A DNA stretch of 64,000 nucleotides from Ottelia alismoides (taxonomy: Eukaryota; Streptophyta; Magnoliopsida; Alismatales; Hydrocharitaceae). The notes beneath the pieces were generated by a model. The model saw nothing but the letters and a program-made list of their open reading frames with translations, made no database searches and was not told the DNA's origin. Location: assembly GCA_037367405.1 (NCBI GenBank), contig JAZKJV010002627.1:372001-436000 (forward strand), given 5' to 3'. How positions within the stretch are numbered: position 1 is the first letter of the stretch; each line of letters starts with the position of its first letter. Made by a program: the position numbers and the translations under genes. Shown here piece by piece: positions 1-12,606 of the stretch.

Positions 1-2301
1 GAGATCCGCGGCATCACCATTGCCGCTTCGTGAGATCCAATTGGACTTTCTTAGCTTCGAAGGACTCCGCCATCCTTCTCGAGGCCACGACGGAAGCCGC
101 ACGACGCGGCTCCACTTTTGGCAATTCACAGGTAATTTCTCTATCTCCGCTTTGTCATTTTTTTATCTAATATTGTTTGTTCATCTTGTTTAACAAACAA
201 AAAAAAAGCCACACCATCATTTTATTCACCAACCACCACTATCATCCTCCCACTCTCATTTCTTCATCAAAACACCATCACCACCATTACATAAAAAACA
301 TCATCATTCATCACTATCAAACACCATCACCACCATTTTTTTCCACATCCATTTCCTATTTACAAAGAAAAGAAAAAAATTACAAAAGAAAAAAAACAAA
401 CAGGACGTGCTCCAGGTCGCCCCGTCCTCCCAGGTGCCCAGTCGTCGCCCGCCTCCGTCGACGTCAGCCCAGCGCCGTCAGCCAGACGCCGCTCCAACTC
501 CAGCCCCTGGTCAGACCACCTCGCGCCGGCCCCTCCTCCATCCCCAACACCTCGGCGGCCGTCCACTACCTTCCGCGGTGCCCAGCCCTCCAGGTCGTGC
601 CTCCGCGCGCCGCCCCCAAGCGCGCGTGTGCGGTGCAAGAGCCCCCCAGCGCCGACATCGACTACGCCGCAGTGTCACCGTCCACAGCGCCTCCGCCTCG
701 CCGCCGTCTTCATAGCGCCCCTTCGCGCCGAAGCCGCCGCCTCCTACCGTGCCGCCCAACCTCCTCCTCCATGCGCACCTCACGCCGCCCCCTCTAGGAA
801 GAAGCAGTGCCACCGCTGGACACCGCTGCCCGCTCGCCACTTCCGCCCACGGCTGCGAGCGCCCCGCGCGCTGCCAGTGCACCTGCTCCATTGCGCGACC
901 GCCTCCTCGCCCCCACATCCGTGTGCGCCGCCATTGGCGCAGCCGAAGTGTCGTCGCGGGGAAATCGCGTCGCTCACCGCCGCGTCCTCCCGTCGTTGCC
1001 GCCGACGCCGCGCACATGGCTACCCCCTTGGCCGCCCCCCCTTGCCGATGTGCCCTAGCATTTGGAGTAGGTGGGTTCCATTTTTGGAACCCACGATTGA
1101 AGGTCCATTTATTTTAATTTTTTATTTTGAAACAATTGCATAGTCTGCCTCGTCAGTTTCAGTAATTTCATAAATGCTCTTGTGCACATTTTAACTTGTT
1201 TGTTTCATTTTCTCTATTGCAAAAAGATCCCTAACTTTGAGCGTTAATTTGGACAGTCAAATAGCATCATTTTATTCAATCAAAAATATCAAGTTGTAGA
1301 GCAATTAATTCTTTATCTCTTAGCTATTTATTTATATTTTTGTGAGCCTTGGATATTTTATTAAAAATCAGATATCGAAAATCACATATATTTTACCCAT
1401 TTAAGCTCTGAAATTTGTACAGTTGTATTTATTGCTCTAAAAATTACAAAAAAAGTGTGGATGATGCCTCTCATTATGCTTTAATTACTAACCAAGTTTC
1501 AGCAAAGTTGGAGTTGTCGTTTGCATAAAATAAATTATAGAGTGATTTATGTAATTGATTTGTAATTAATTCCACGAATAATATTTTTGAGAAATTTCAA
1601 CTCTCATGCATTCCTTGTTAACATACCTATTTGACATAAATTATTCCTTGGATAATTTAACTTCGTGGATTAATTAGGAATTAAATACCCCAATCGCTCT
1701 ATTTTCAATAAAAAAATTCATAAAAAAATCATTAAGTGTCAGAAAATTCCAAAAATATTAGTGTAGCTTAATTTCATCATATTTAACTTACAATAAATTT
1801 TTCATGATTTTTGCATGTCATTTGCATGATAAATTGCATAAAAACCCCAAAAAAGTTTGCATTTTTATTTGTGCATTTTAAACCCAAAAATTCCAAAAAA
1901 ATATATTTTACATTCAGTATTGAACTAGGTTCTTAGGAAAAAATATAACTTGGTCGATTTGAATCAGTTGGACATCAAAGATTGATTTGGTTAAGTGGTC
2001 GTTTTCTTAATAACTTAATCTAATTCATATCTTGCATTCTACATTTTTATCGCATAAAAAATATCAAAAAAATCCCACTTGGGAAATCATAATCTAATCC
2101 CTCTAATCTGATCCTGAGTTGTTCCTTTGCCTCCTTGAGTCAACCCTGGGGCTTGCCCAGGCTAAACAAACATAAAAACCGCGCGTTATTTCATTCGTTG
2201 ATTAATAGATTCGTGTGGTTATTTTTGATCGATGCGGATCTATCCGACTGCAACGCACTAGTCAATTATACGACATTAAACGGGTAGTCCGCAGCTCGTC
2301 A
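1..2301 (+). mobile_element. Partial Athila-type LTR, same family as element A
   Basis: This is the 3' part of an LTR whose start lies before the window. Its last 1.2 kb aligns by eye with the 3' half of the element A LTRs (about 24540-25719 and 33840-35056), at roughly 80-85% identity in the last 200 bases. It ends in CTCGTCA at 2301, where A ends in TTCATCA. The next bases do not resemble the tRNA-Asp primer site, so this is a 3' LTR or a solo LTR and not a 5' LTR. Positions about 400-1060 form a GC-rich, C-rich island equivalent to those in the A LTRs. Open frames in that island (for example 177-797 plus and 511-1017 minus) are composition artefacts and not genes. Confidence 0.85.
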
Positions 2302-2980
2302 CCTAGCTACCGAGTCAAGAAAACCTATATCTACGGGATCAATCACAGAAAACAAAGAAAAAGAAAGGCTAAAAATTCAAACAACTGAAGAAGCTAGAGA
2401 CCCGAAGAGATTGGTAGAGTCTACAAAGGTCAAAAGCCCCTTAGTGAAATAAAATAAAAGAAAGTGGTGAAAATAACGAGCAAACTGACGAGGCCCCCAG
2501 TTAAACAAACACCCGAGAAATGGAACTCATGAAGTGTGGCAGTGTCCAGATTTATTAAAATTTAATTATACAAAAATTTATAAAACACTCCTCACAAAAT
2601 AAAATAAAAAGCTAAAGTATGATGCTCCTCTCCTCTCTCTTTGTCTCTCTTCTCATGCTCTCTCCTTATTAGCTCACAAGCAGAAGCGCCAACCTCCTTG
2701 TGCCCCAGGTGCGTCCAGCTCGTAAGAGGCGACCTTCGCCATGTGGTCCCTCACAAGAAAGATCAACAAAGAAACATGTTTTCAGAATAAGCAAATAATT
2801 ATCAAAAATAAATAGCAGAAATTAGAAACAAACATAATCAATGTAATGTACAACTAAATGCTACACTCGGTTGCTCCCCTAGCAACATCTCCATTTATTG
2901 AATTGAGAATCCAAGGGAGAGGTCTTGTAGTCCCACATAAGGTCAGACCGACAGTCACTGTTATGACATCTCACAAAGAC
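2302..2980. other. Unassigned intergenic sequence, possible old LTR fragment
   Basis: No coding potential is visible. On the minus strand it has features of an LTR or leader: a C/T-rich run (2624-2665 region), an AATAAA-like signal near 2555 and a GGGGGCCTCGTC block near 2490-2500. I could not match it to any other repeat in the window. Its right boundary with the next LTR is approximate. Confidence 0.35.
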
Positions 2981-5900
2981 CTCAATTCAAACAACAATCA
3001 ATACACACAATAATATTCAATCAATCAAAACAACAGTGGATCAAAATTTATTATAACCCTACAGACAAGTATGTATAGTGAATAAGCAAGTAGGGTGTCG
3101 AACTCAAGGAACAAGTCGGTGTAGCATGTATATTATTTATAAATAAATAACGAACAAATAATAATGTCTATTGGTGCACTATTGAATTACTTAATTAGTC
3201 AACATTATGTGGGTTTTATAATTGAATATCCCTTTTTATTTCAGTTTTACAATTTGTATTTCCTTTTTTATTTTCTTATTTTTATTTTATTTTTTCTCTT
3301 TAATATAAATTAAAGGCATGTATAAGGGTATATATATGTAATATGTATAATATAAGTGATATAAATACAAAAAATTAGAAAATATAAGAAAGAACCGTCT
3401 TTTATTTTTAAAAGGATTTAAAAATATCCATAAGGTACTAATATTAACTAGTAACAATAATAGCTACATATCTATATATTTGTATATAACACAATATAGG
3501 GTAATATATTAATAAATACATACATATATAGTTAAAATTTACAAAATAAAATATTTTGTATTTTTTTCTCCTTTTTTTATAATGTTATGGTATTTTTGTT
3601 GATTTTTAAGTAATTTTATACTCTAAAACAAATAAAATCATGGACTTTTAATAGCATGAGTTATAATGAGATTTAAAAATACTAAATAAAGTCAAAATTT
3701 CTCAATACCAACTTTAATATATATTAATATGTATAAATAAAAATATAAGATATAAAACTATTTTTGGGGGGTTTCAAAAATATTTTGCATTTTTTAGGGT
3801 TAGCCAGGGTTTGCTATATTTTGGAGTTTCTCTTTGAGATTTTTTTATTTTTTCTCTGGAGTGATAAAATACTATAATAAATAGTAGGTAGTTTTTTAGA
3901 ATTTTTAAAGAGGATTTTATAATTTTTTGTATTTTCAAGGAAAATAGGGACTGAGTATTGTTTTTTAATAAATAGGAAATGCATGAATAATGCAAAATAA
4001 AATATATGGCATGAACAAGCACATAATCAGGCACATAATCCTATTTTTTCATGATTTTCGGAGTACATTCACTATTTATGAAAAATAGAAAACAAAAACA
4101 AAAATTAACTAAGCTGGCAAGTATATTTTTGGAATAAAAATAAATATGAGGGGTTACATGAAAAATACCCAGAAATTTTGAACTGGAAGTTGATTTTTAT
4201 ATATTAAAATGAAATATGTAAAATCAGAGGGGTACAAGCATAAAATACCTAATTCACGTGGGGGGCCATGTGAGCTGATCTAGCACTGGACCTACTTGCA
4301 AATATCAAAAAGGATGGGGTCTTTATTGCAATATTCCTAATTAGTTTTACACGTACAAAAATATTTATAGTAATAATTATGAAACACAAAAAGCATAGGG
4401 GGGTTTTGTGGAAATTACCCCCCATGTGCGTGGAGATGGACGATAAGGAGTAAGCCACATCGACACCACTTAAGTTTATCGCATGGCGGGGAAGATGATT
4501 CGCTTCACATGATATGGACACTCTAGATTAGATATGGAGTGTGGTTGTGATCGAACAATGCTGAAGCCCTCTAGAAGAACTCGGAAGAATGCCGGCCTAG
4601 AGGAATTTTGATCATTGATTTCTCGTAAATCCAGCTACGGTTCTCTTTACAGATATGCCCAATAGCTTCCTTGAAGCTCTCCGTAACTACTGAAGGTCAC
4701 CAGATAGGTCCATGTCTCCTCTAATGGGATCTAGGGTCTTCAACAGTTCGGCACCACCTGGAGTTGAAGATGGGAGTGGATGGAGCTTCGGATGTATCTT
4801 CTTGACAAGGTACATGCACAAAATCATTCCTCGGATCGAGGTGATTCTCCTTGGCAACTGGATGAATCTAGACAGCTAAGTGATGAGAGAGGCAGACAAC
4901 TCCGACAAATGACGAAAGAAGGATCTTTGAATCGCCATATCTGAGCGAGATCCGGGTTCAAAAGTTGTGGCTTTTGCCGTGAATGTGATGAGGAATGGAG
5001 AGGGGGTGCAAATGGGTTGAGACACAGATGATTTAATGATGAAATTAACTTGAAGCTCAAGCTCTAAGCAAATTGAGGGAAATTAAAATTGTGCCTAATT
5101 ACATGACTAAAAGCAAAACTAATCTATAGAAATGAAACTAGACCCTACAAATTACTTAGAAAGCATAAGAAAATGGCCTTAAGTCAGTTGAGGGTCGATG
5201 AAGCTGAACCGTCTGTCTTTGGTGATGGTATGGATTCGCCCTTCGAACCGCTCCTCCTCGCTACAAATCGATAGAAAATCACTCCTGCCCCCAGTGGCCC
5301 TCCGATGAGCCGATCTGAGGGGCTAAGTGTTGCTCAAATGGGGATCAAAAAAAATTGCGAAGAAGGTGTTGATTTATAGATAGTGAAAGTGGTAAAGTTC
5401 AAGGTGATGTTCCATGCGATGGAGTGAGGGCAGGTGAAGGAGATGGGTCGACGTGGGTGGCTAAGGTACATGGCATGGACAGGTTGAAGGCTCGAGGTGC
5501 AAGAGGCATGGGAGATGGAGTGAAAAAATGGAGATGGAAGCCCCCCATGAGGTCTAACAAGGGAGGCAGGGGAAGATGTATAGTTGACCCTAGAGTCAAC
5601 GTTTGAAAGGCCCCAGTTGATCTATGTGGACTGAGAAAAAGAGAGTCAAAATTACTTTGTAAATTTGATAAGAAATATTAGATGAACTAATTAATTTTTT
5701 GTCATAAAAAATGTTTCTAATTTTGTGTAGTGTTTAATGCATATTTTTATTTATTTTTTTCGAGGTCATTAGTTGTAAGTTACTATTTACATGTAAAAGT
5801 GTAGGAAAAATGCCTGTATTTTGATATTTTACATTTATTTTTTATTATATATTATATTATTTTATGTAGGTATTTTATTTGTTTTAAATTTATTTAGTTA

Positions 5901-6783
5901 CAAATTTAGGTATTTTTGTTATATTTTAAAGAGTATAGTTAAACACTTAATTAATTATGTATATCTTCTCTATAGGTATATATAGGTATATTTCATCTAT
6001 GCATAAGATTTATTGATTATTTTAATTTTATTTTAATGGTTTTAATTCTAATTTTGGATATGTGTTACAAATATAATTTATAATATAAAAATAATAAATT
6101 TTAAAAAATAAAGAATAAATACATTGAATATAATATACAGAATATATTGCACAATGAGGGTCCAAAACCTAGCCTTTGCATCTTAACTCCAAATTGAGTG
6201 AAACCACCTTCATTAAATAGCTTATTAAAAGTTATATATTATTAAAGGCGATTTTGGTCCATTTTTATACAATATAAAGAAGATGTAGGTTTGTGATGTG
6301 TTTATTCTGGCTTTTTATTTTGCGTGTCTTGGGCACACTGTGCATTATTTTTTTGTGAACTCAATTTTGTATTTTTCTTTGTATTTTAATCTACAATATT
6401 CACGTTGAGGGTTTTATTATTTGAAGTGTAAAAGCAATAAAATAAAATAGGTTTCAAAAAGCAATATTTGGGTAATTAAATTAGGGTTTTATGTATAGTT
6501 TTCTGTAGAGTTTCTTTGCCCTATCTCCCCCACTTTATTCCTTGTCGATCAAGTCATCATGATGACTCGGTCGCGAGGTCTAGTGTTACTCGGTATCTTG
6601 GACATTTCATTTATTTTTCTTTTCTTCCTTTATTTTTTTTATTTTGGAATTAAATACAGTATTTTATATAGTATTTCGTACATTTATAAGTATTTTTTTG
6701 GAAATTAATGATATATGCATGCATTTATTTAGGGATTTAAGGCCAAAATGAAAGAATAAAAGTGATGAGACGTAGATATATCA
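2980..6783 (-). mobile_element. Athila-type LTR, minus strand (LTR1)
   Basis: The right end, read on the minus strand, begins TGATATATCTACG...CATCACTTTTATTC. This aligns base for base with the start of the element D LTR (TAATGAATCTGTG...CATCACCTTTATTC). The left part (about 3055-3115) matches the U5 block of the D LTR, including a diverged GAACTCAAGGA motif. Inside are a GC-rich island (about 4540-5620) and an AT-rich remainder. The left end was not pinned down, and no clear 5-bp target duplication was found to match CAAAG at 6784-6788. No internal region is attached on either side, so it is a solo or truncated LTR. Open frames inside it are not credible genes. Confidence 0.75.
5372..5379 (-). 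promoter_or_regulatory. TATA box of LTR1
   Basis: On the minus strand the sequence reads CTATCTATAAATCAACACC. It lies at the edge of the GC-rich island, in the same position as the TATA box of the element D LTR. This places the U3/R boundary about 30 bases further along the minus strand. Confidence 0.55.
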
Positions 6784-7386
6784 CAAAGTAATCAAGATAT
6801 CATACATATTGATGTATGTGAATCATCTATATCATAATAAACTTTAATGATATGTGATATTAGTTGATGATTATTTGTGATATGAGATTTCTTACCTTCA
6901 CCTTAGAATCCTTTGAAATGTTCAAAGATTCAACAATTTTGCTTTAGAACCAAAGTTTGAAGGGAGATGAAATGATTTTGATATAGACAAGCTAGCAAGT
7001 ACTTATTAGATGAATTCAAGGAATACTTTATGGAGAAAGGAATATCATTCCTATCTCACTCCTCCTAATGCACCTAAACTCAATAGAGTAGTAAGGAGAT
7101 GCAATTAGATCATGTATGACATGATTTAATCATTGATGAATCTTAGCATAATTACCTCTTAGTTTCCAGGTATATATGTAGTTGATAGTGCAATATGTAT
7201 CCTTAATAAGATTTCATGCATATCTAAACCCGAAAACCCTCATAAGCTATGATTTAGATCCTATCCTAGTGTTGGACACTTGAAGATTTAGGGTTGATTG
7301 GTCCATGACCATATCATGGATACAAGTAAGCTGGAATCTAATACCAGAGAGTGCTACTTCATTAGGAATATAAAGGATGGTATTGG
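6784..7386 (+). pseudogene. Decayed Ty1/Copia integrase fragment, left half of split pol
   Basis: Translation in shifting frames gives a recognisable Copia integrase core and C-terminus: a SFEKFK-like segment, EYLMEKGI-like text, the NAPKLNGV equivalent of the conserved QHNGVxER motif, and the region equivalent to KTPYEMW. The frame immediately before 7386 reads ...CYFIRNIKDGIG and resumes at 35901 as YLVYDLKIL. This matches the Copia CYFIGYPK...GYxFY segment and shows that element B landed inside this gene. There are many frameshifts and stops; it is not functional. The first ~100 bases are AT-rich and not clearly coding. Confidence 0.75.
7382..7386. repeat. Target site duplication of element B, left copy
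   Basis: ATTGG sits directly before the outer end of the left LTR (TGACGAGTC). The same 5-mer follows the right end of the element at 35896-35900. A 5-bp duplication is usual for Ty3/Gypsy integrases. The Copia reading frame is continuous when one copy is counted. Confidence 0.9.
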
Positions 7387-10300
7387 TGACGAGTCGTGAA
7401 TGCCCTGTTTAATTCACGTGAATTATCATTTTAATGTGTCATTTCATTGTAGGCGAGCATTCGGAATCGATCAAGAAATAACCACAAGAATTTAATTCAA
7501 TTTATAATCGGTGTGGTTTTTGTTTGTTTTACTTGGGCAAGTCCCAAGGTCGAACACATGGAGGCAAATGAAATACCTATAATTTTTTCAATCAAAGTTA
7601 ATTTGCGTGAATTAATCTGAGAAATTAATAGAGGAGAAATTCATTTGAGGAGCCCGAGATTACCCTAAGTTAATTAATGGAGGAGAAATTCATCTGACAG
7701 CGGATAAATAAGAGATGTGAATTAATGGAGGAGAAATTCATCTGACGAGCCTGAGATTACCCTAAGTTAATTTGCATGAATTAAGCTTTAATGTGTCATT
7801 TCATTGTAGGTGGGAATTTGAAATCGATCAAGAAATTACCACAAGAATCAATCAATTTTTAATCAGTGTGGTTTCATGTTTATTTTACTTGGGCAATGCC
7901 CAAGGTCGAACTCAAGGAGGCAAAGGAACAACCTAGAAATTTGTTTATCAAAGTTTGTGCACAATTTTCGAGACATAATTTTTTGGTATTTTTAATGCAA
8001 TTCTGGGATGCTAAATGCAAATGTGGCCAATTTTAGGGACTAAAATGTAATGACCAAACAAACTATGTTCAAAAAATATGAAACTTGGCCAAGATGACAA
8101 TAATGATGAAATGAATGAACTATAATGTTTTGGAATTTTTAGATGCAAGATAAATATTTCAAGAATTTATGAAGGCAAACAAAGTGAATTTCAATTATTA
8201 ATTATAATAAGTATTAAACTGGCTTATTTTTAAGGGATAAAATTATCTAAGATCTATCGCTAGGTGATTAATCTCAGAAAAATCCTAAACTACAAAAATA
8301 CTAGATTTAATGCCTATTAAAAATTAAAGATTGAAATATGCAAAATGATTTTTATATGGCAAACTATGCATACAAATGCAATTCTTTTTGGGTAGATGTT
8401 AAATACAACTAATTCTATGATCCGTGTATTTTTGGCAATTTTCAGAGCAATGGTTAATTAATTATGACATTCAAAGCATAGAATGTGTAAAATATGTAAA
8501 TTTCCACGAGAATAAAATTAATTAATTAACCATAGATGATAAAAATATGAAACCAATGCCAATAAGTAGAGAATTAATTGAAGAACAACATACAAATTTT
8601 TAAATTATAAAATGATGCAAAGAAAAGGTTCAAATTAAAGGTTAAATATGGGGTTCTGTTTGCACTATTACATAATATAAAAATAAATATGAAAATGCAG
8701 CGAAGCGCTAATGTTTTAAATACCTAATCCCCGGAGGGGGTTATTGCAAAATTCCCAATGGGTACGTGCGCATCACGTGCCCTTGGGGGTAATTGGACCT
8801 GGGCGCAAATAAGGAAGGCACCAGGGGGTTGAGTGCAAGTTCCCCCAATGCATGTGCTCCTCACGTGCGTGGGGGCCTCGGGCCCGGCCTTGAGGGCTGG
8901 CAGAGTAGGCGGTGTCAAGGGCTTAATGGTGGAGGAGGCTGCGCGACAGAGGAGCTCAACGATGGACGGAGGATAGCCGACACACGACCGGTGGTTGTCG
9001 GAGGAGGTGACTTCGCTCCTGTAGAGGCTCCGGAGGGCGAAGGTGGAGGAGAGGCAGAGCCAAAGATCTTGTCTCAAGCTTATGAAGGATAGAGACTTCA
9101 TGTCGTTGAAGGCAAGGACGAGGAGCATCTAGTCTGCTTGCTGGCGAAGTGCGGGCGAAGGTGGAGCAAGTTGATGAAGATGAACCTGGAGGAGGGGACT
9201 CCGGCGTCGGAGAGTGGTGTAAGACTCGAAGGGGGTATCAGTGGGGGAAGTAGAAGATATAGTGGAAGGGTGAAGGAATCGAAGTTGAGATGGAGCTCGA
9301 CGGCTACAGCGGCCAAGGTGAGCAGTTGTACGGAGAACCCGACGCTGCAATGAAGCTTTGAAGGCATCGAATCTCGCCCAACCTTCAAGGGAGCGTTGTC
9401 ACCACCGCCGATGAAGCCTCCCCTTTAGTTGTGTGAATTGGCGGATGAAGAGCAAGGGCAGGGCAGTGCAGTGTTAAATAATAGTAGGTGGTCGGCCAAA
9501 TTAGGGACGTCGTCGGCGGTTGTTGATTGGAAGATCTGGGATGAGATTGGAAGGAGATTGGACAGAGATGTGATTGGGGTTATTAGGATCAATCGAAGAT
9601 GATGGATGGGCGAGATATGTGGGTGGCGGCGGAGCTAAGAAGGAAGGCAGAGATCAAGAGAAAGGTGATGGCCGTGAGATTCATGGAGGCACCACCACCC
9701 AAATCTGGAAAGGGGGAGGAATTAGCGGATGAAGGAGATTAATGATTGGTCGTCCAATCAGCCGCGATCGGACGTCTCATCGAGTGACACGTGGCTCTCT
9801 TTTTTTATTTTTAATTAATTTATATTATTTTTTTAAAAAAATATTTTTTATAAAAATAAACAAAAATAAAGGCTAAAATTAAGTGATATGTGACGACTCC
9901 AAGAGTTGCCACGTGTCATCACTAGAAAAATCGAGAATAAAATATTAAGATAATTCAAAAATAAATAGCAAATGACCTCGGATCGAAAAATTTTTTCACG
10001 AAAGTTTCTTGTCTCGAAAATATCTACAACTTTCATGAAGAGACTAAAACCAAAATCGATCATTTGCACAAAGTGATATTTTTTTAGTAACCCATGTACA
10101 TAAAATACCTTAATTTTTGGATTTTATGATTTTTGTCAATTTTAAATCAGATAAAAATCCGAAAAAATATGAAAAAATCAAAGATAAATATTTAAACATT
10201 AATTTAATTTTTTGGATTTTTATTAGTTAAGAAAAAGAAGAAATAAAACAAATTGTGAAAAACATAATTTTTGTAGAGATAGTTAGTGAAGACTCGGACT

Positions 10301-10966
10301 CAGTTAGTTTCTTTGATTTTAAGCTCATTTTGGATTTGGATTTTGCACATTTTAATAAAGCTTTCACAAAGAAAATAAATGAAAAAGAAAAAAATGAGAT
10401 AATTATATACATAAAATAATAGGTTAAAAACCGCTAAAATGCAAAATGTAAAATAGAGGCCCAAAACCCAACTTTCACATATGAGCTACGATTCACTTGA
10501 ACTTGGTCTTGTTTTGAAGGTATTTAAATGTACATTAGTTCAAAAGTAAGTAGGATTAAGTAGGAAACAGGATGAGGAAGATATCAAGGTTTTAGTCCGA
10601 GAATCCTAGAATTAGGGTTTGGGTTTTTGGTCAACTTATTTGGGTTAGTGATTTTTTGTATTTATCATTTAATCTTGTTAGTAATATGTACACAATGGAG
10701 TGATTATAGGTCATTTTTGCAATACATGCATGAATGCTAATTATGCAATACATGCATAATTAGTAATATGTACACAATGGAGTGATTATAGGTGATTATA
10801 GGTCATTTTTGGCTTCTTATTTTGTGCAATAATGAGTGATAAAATACGATTCTTATAAATACATGCATGAATGTTAATTATCCAGAATAAATGAAGAAAT
10901 GACATTGAATTTTAGGGATTTGAGATTAATTCATGACTTTTACAGTGATGAATATGAAATTCATCA
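7387..10966 (-). mobile_element. Element B 3' LTR
   Basis: It is homologous to 20018-22377 plus 35062-35895. On the minus strand it starts with a near-palindrome (TGATGAATT...AATTCATCA form at 10946-10966). Its other end contains a partial duplication: the U5 block with CAAGTCCCAAGG appears at about 7420-7600 and again at about 7790-7940. The intervening 7640-7760 holds three copies of GGAGAAATTCAT. The outer end matching the target duplication is 7387, so the copy is about 3.58 kb against 3.19 kb for the 5' LTR. A GC-rich island spans about 8790-9780. Another small tandem duplication lies at about 10680-10810 (GTACACAATGGAGTGATTAT). Confidence 0.9.
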
Positions 10967-12205
10967 TTATTAGTTTTAGAGTGATGAAACTGGAACCATA
11001 CTCGACCTTTGGATTATTAGTTTGGCGGAAATTCTATGAGACATAGAATTTTAAAATCAACAGCCTTCAAGTTATACACATCATTGTCACAGTTTCAGCT
11101 CAGAAGTCATCTTAGATCAATCCTCCTCCCAAAGCATACCCCATGAGCAATGAACAATCGACTCATGTGTGTGAAATATTTTAGCTCTTCCAAACCAGAA
11201 TGTCGGACTACCATGCAAACTTCCTCTCCAATAACTCATCCTCGGGGAGTCAGGTATTTCCTTCTATGGTCTGTCGCGTTGTGTTCACAATCAAATAGAG
11301 GGAGAGATTAGAAGAAGGAGAAGAGAACTGGAGGGTAGCAAGTGTAGTCACCACTCCTTGTGAAGACGGACAGTTTAGCCGAGTCTCCACCAAGATCTGT
11401 AGGTTTTCTTGAAGGTTGGACCTTTTTGGTCAAATATTTATTTGGTAGTGGGCTTCTTTTTTTTGGATTTTTGGTAGCTCTGCATGGATCTTGTTGTGCC
11501 CCTACAGATGTGGAATCTTTTTTTTCCATACATGTTTTGGGGTCTAAAAAAAATTGTGCCAAGCCGTCCATCCCTTTTCCGAAGCTTTATTTCAACCTGT
11601 ACTCCGGTCTTTAGATGTCCACGCTACCATAAAAGAAACTCACATAGTCTTCCAACACCCTGTCTGAGTTGAGCCAAGTTCATAGTGTGAGAGTGCAAAT
11701 TAATTCCATATTCCAGAGTCGTACCCATAATGAAGAGACCAGGTTAGACACTAAGACTAAAATGTTGCACATTGTCATGTGGAACTCAAAGAATTAAGTC
11801 ATAGACCTAAAGCTTCTAAAAGCCTATTTCTCGGTGAAGTTCCTCTGAAAATTAGGTGGATTAAGGTCAAGTCCAAACCACTCTCAGTTTCTACTCATAA
11901 CTCAGTTCAGAATCGAAGGGCTTTTCACAAATGCAAATGCATGTAATGCTGGATGAAATGCAGGTGTGTGAAATGCATATTTTTTTTTGTTATTCAAAAA
12001 TGGATAAGAAACCATTTTTTTCAAAAAATTTGGGTTGGATACAGTCAGTGTTAGTAGCAAAACTTTTTTTGTTTTTTGTTTGTTGTTTGTTTGTGTGTGT
12101 GTGTATGTGTTTGTCTTTTTTCAAGTTAGTTATCCACCTCGTAAATACATATAGACTTACGTGAAAGTACAAGCTATGGGTAAAATATATACACAGTATA
12201 TGTAC
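10967..12205 (-). other. Element B 3' untranslated region, polypurine tract lost
   Basis: This is noncoding and homologous to the 3' regions of A (30110-31583), C (61480-63397) and D (46316-47870). The shared block includes an AGAAGGAGAAGAGAACTGGA segment (plus strand, about 11310-11330) and a run of AT-rich low-complexity sequence near 11980-12130. Next to the LTR, where the others have an AAGTATAGGGG polypurine tract and its hairpin, B instead has TTATTAGTTTTAGAGTGATGAA. That looks like a partial copy of the LTR edge. The tract has apparently been deleted here. Confidence 0.7.
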
Positions 12206-12555
12206 ACCCCCCCATACTTAGCGAGTGTTGTGTTCTCAGAGCACAAGAGCGTAGAGAAAACATAGCTTGGGCTAAGCGTAAGAGAGTAAAAAAGAAAAAA
12301 TAGATTGGCCCACCCCCCTATACTTAGGCTGTGAACAATCTAAGTATAGAAGAAGAGCGAAAATGAGGCAGTAGGGATATGTGAATGAGGAGAGTATATA
12401 CAGATGGGCATCGGCTCCCCCTATACATAGGCTCTGGTCAGCCTAAGTACGGAAGAAGGGTGGAAATGGAGTGATCGTGAGAAGGAGAGAATGGTATGTA
12501 CATATGAAATCGGTCCCCCCACCCCCCGATACTTAGGCCTTGGCCTAAGTAGAGG
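12206..12555 (-). repeat. Element B hairpin array, 4 units
   Basis: Four inverted repeats on the theme CTATACTTAGG...CCTAAGTATAG lie at 12513-12555, 12416-12452, 12312-12349 and, as the long closing hairpin, 12206-12281. The first has a near-perfect stem (ACTTAGGCC / GGCCTAAGT). The three nearest the LTR carry C-runs on the plus strand, which are G-runs in the transcript. The array starts about 50 bases after the ORF2 stop, as in elements A and C. Confidence 0.9.
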
Positions 12556-12606
12556 AAGAAGATGTACAAGGAGACCGATGGTGTCAGGAGGGAGGGTAGC
12601 AGATGA

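Noticed and set aside
177..1143. Several overlapping open frames rich in Pro, Arg and Ser
   Set aside because: They lie in the GC-rich island of an LTR, occur in several frames on both strands and are not preserved between LTR copies.
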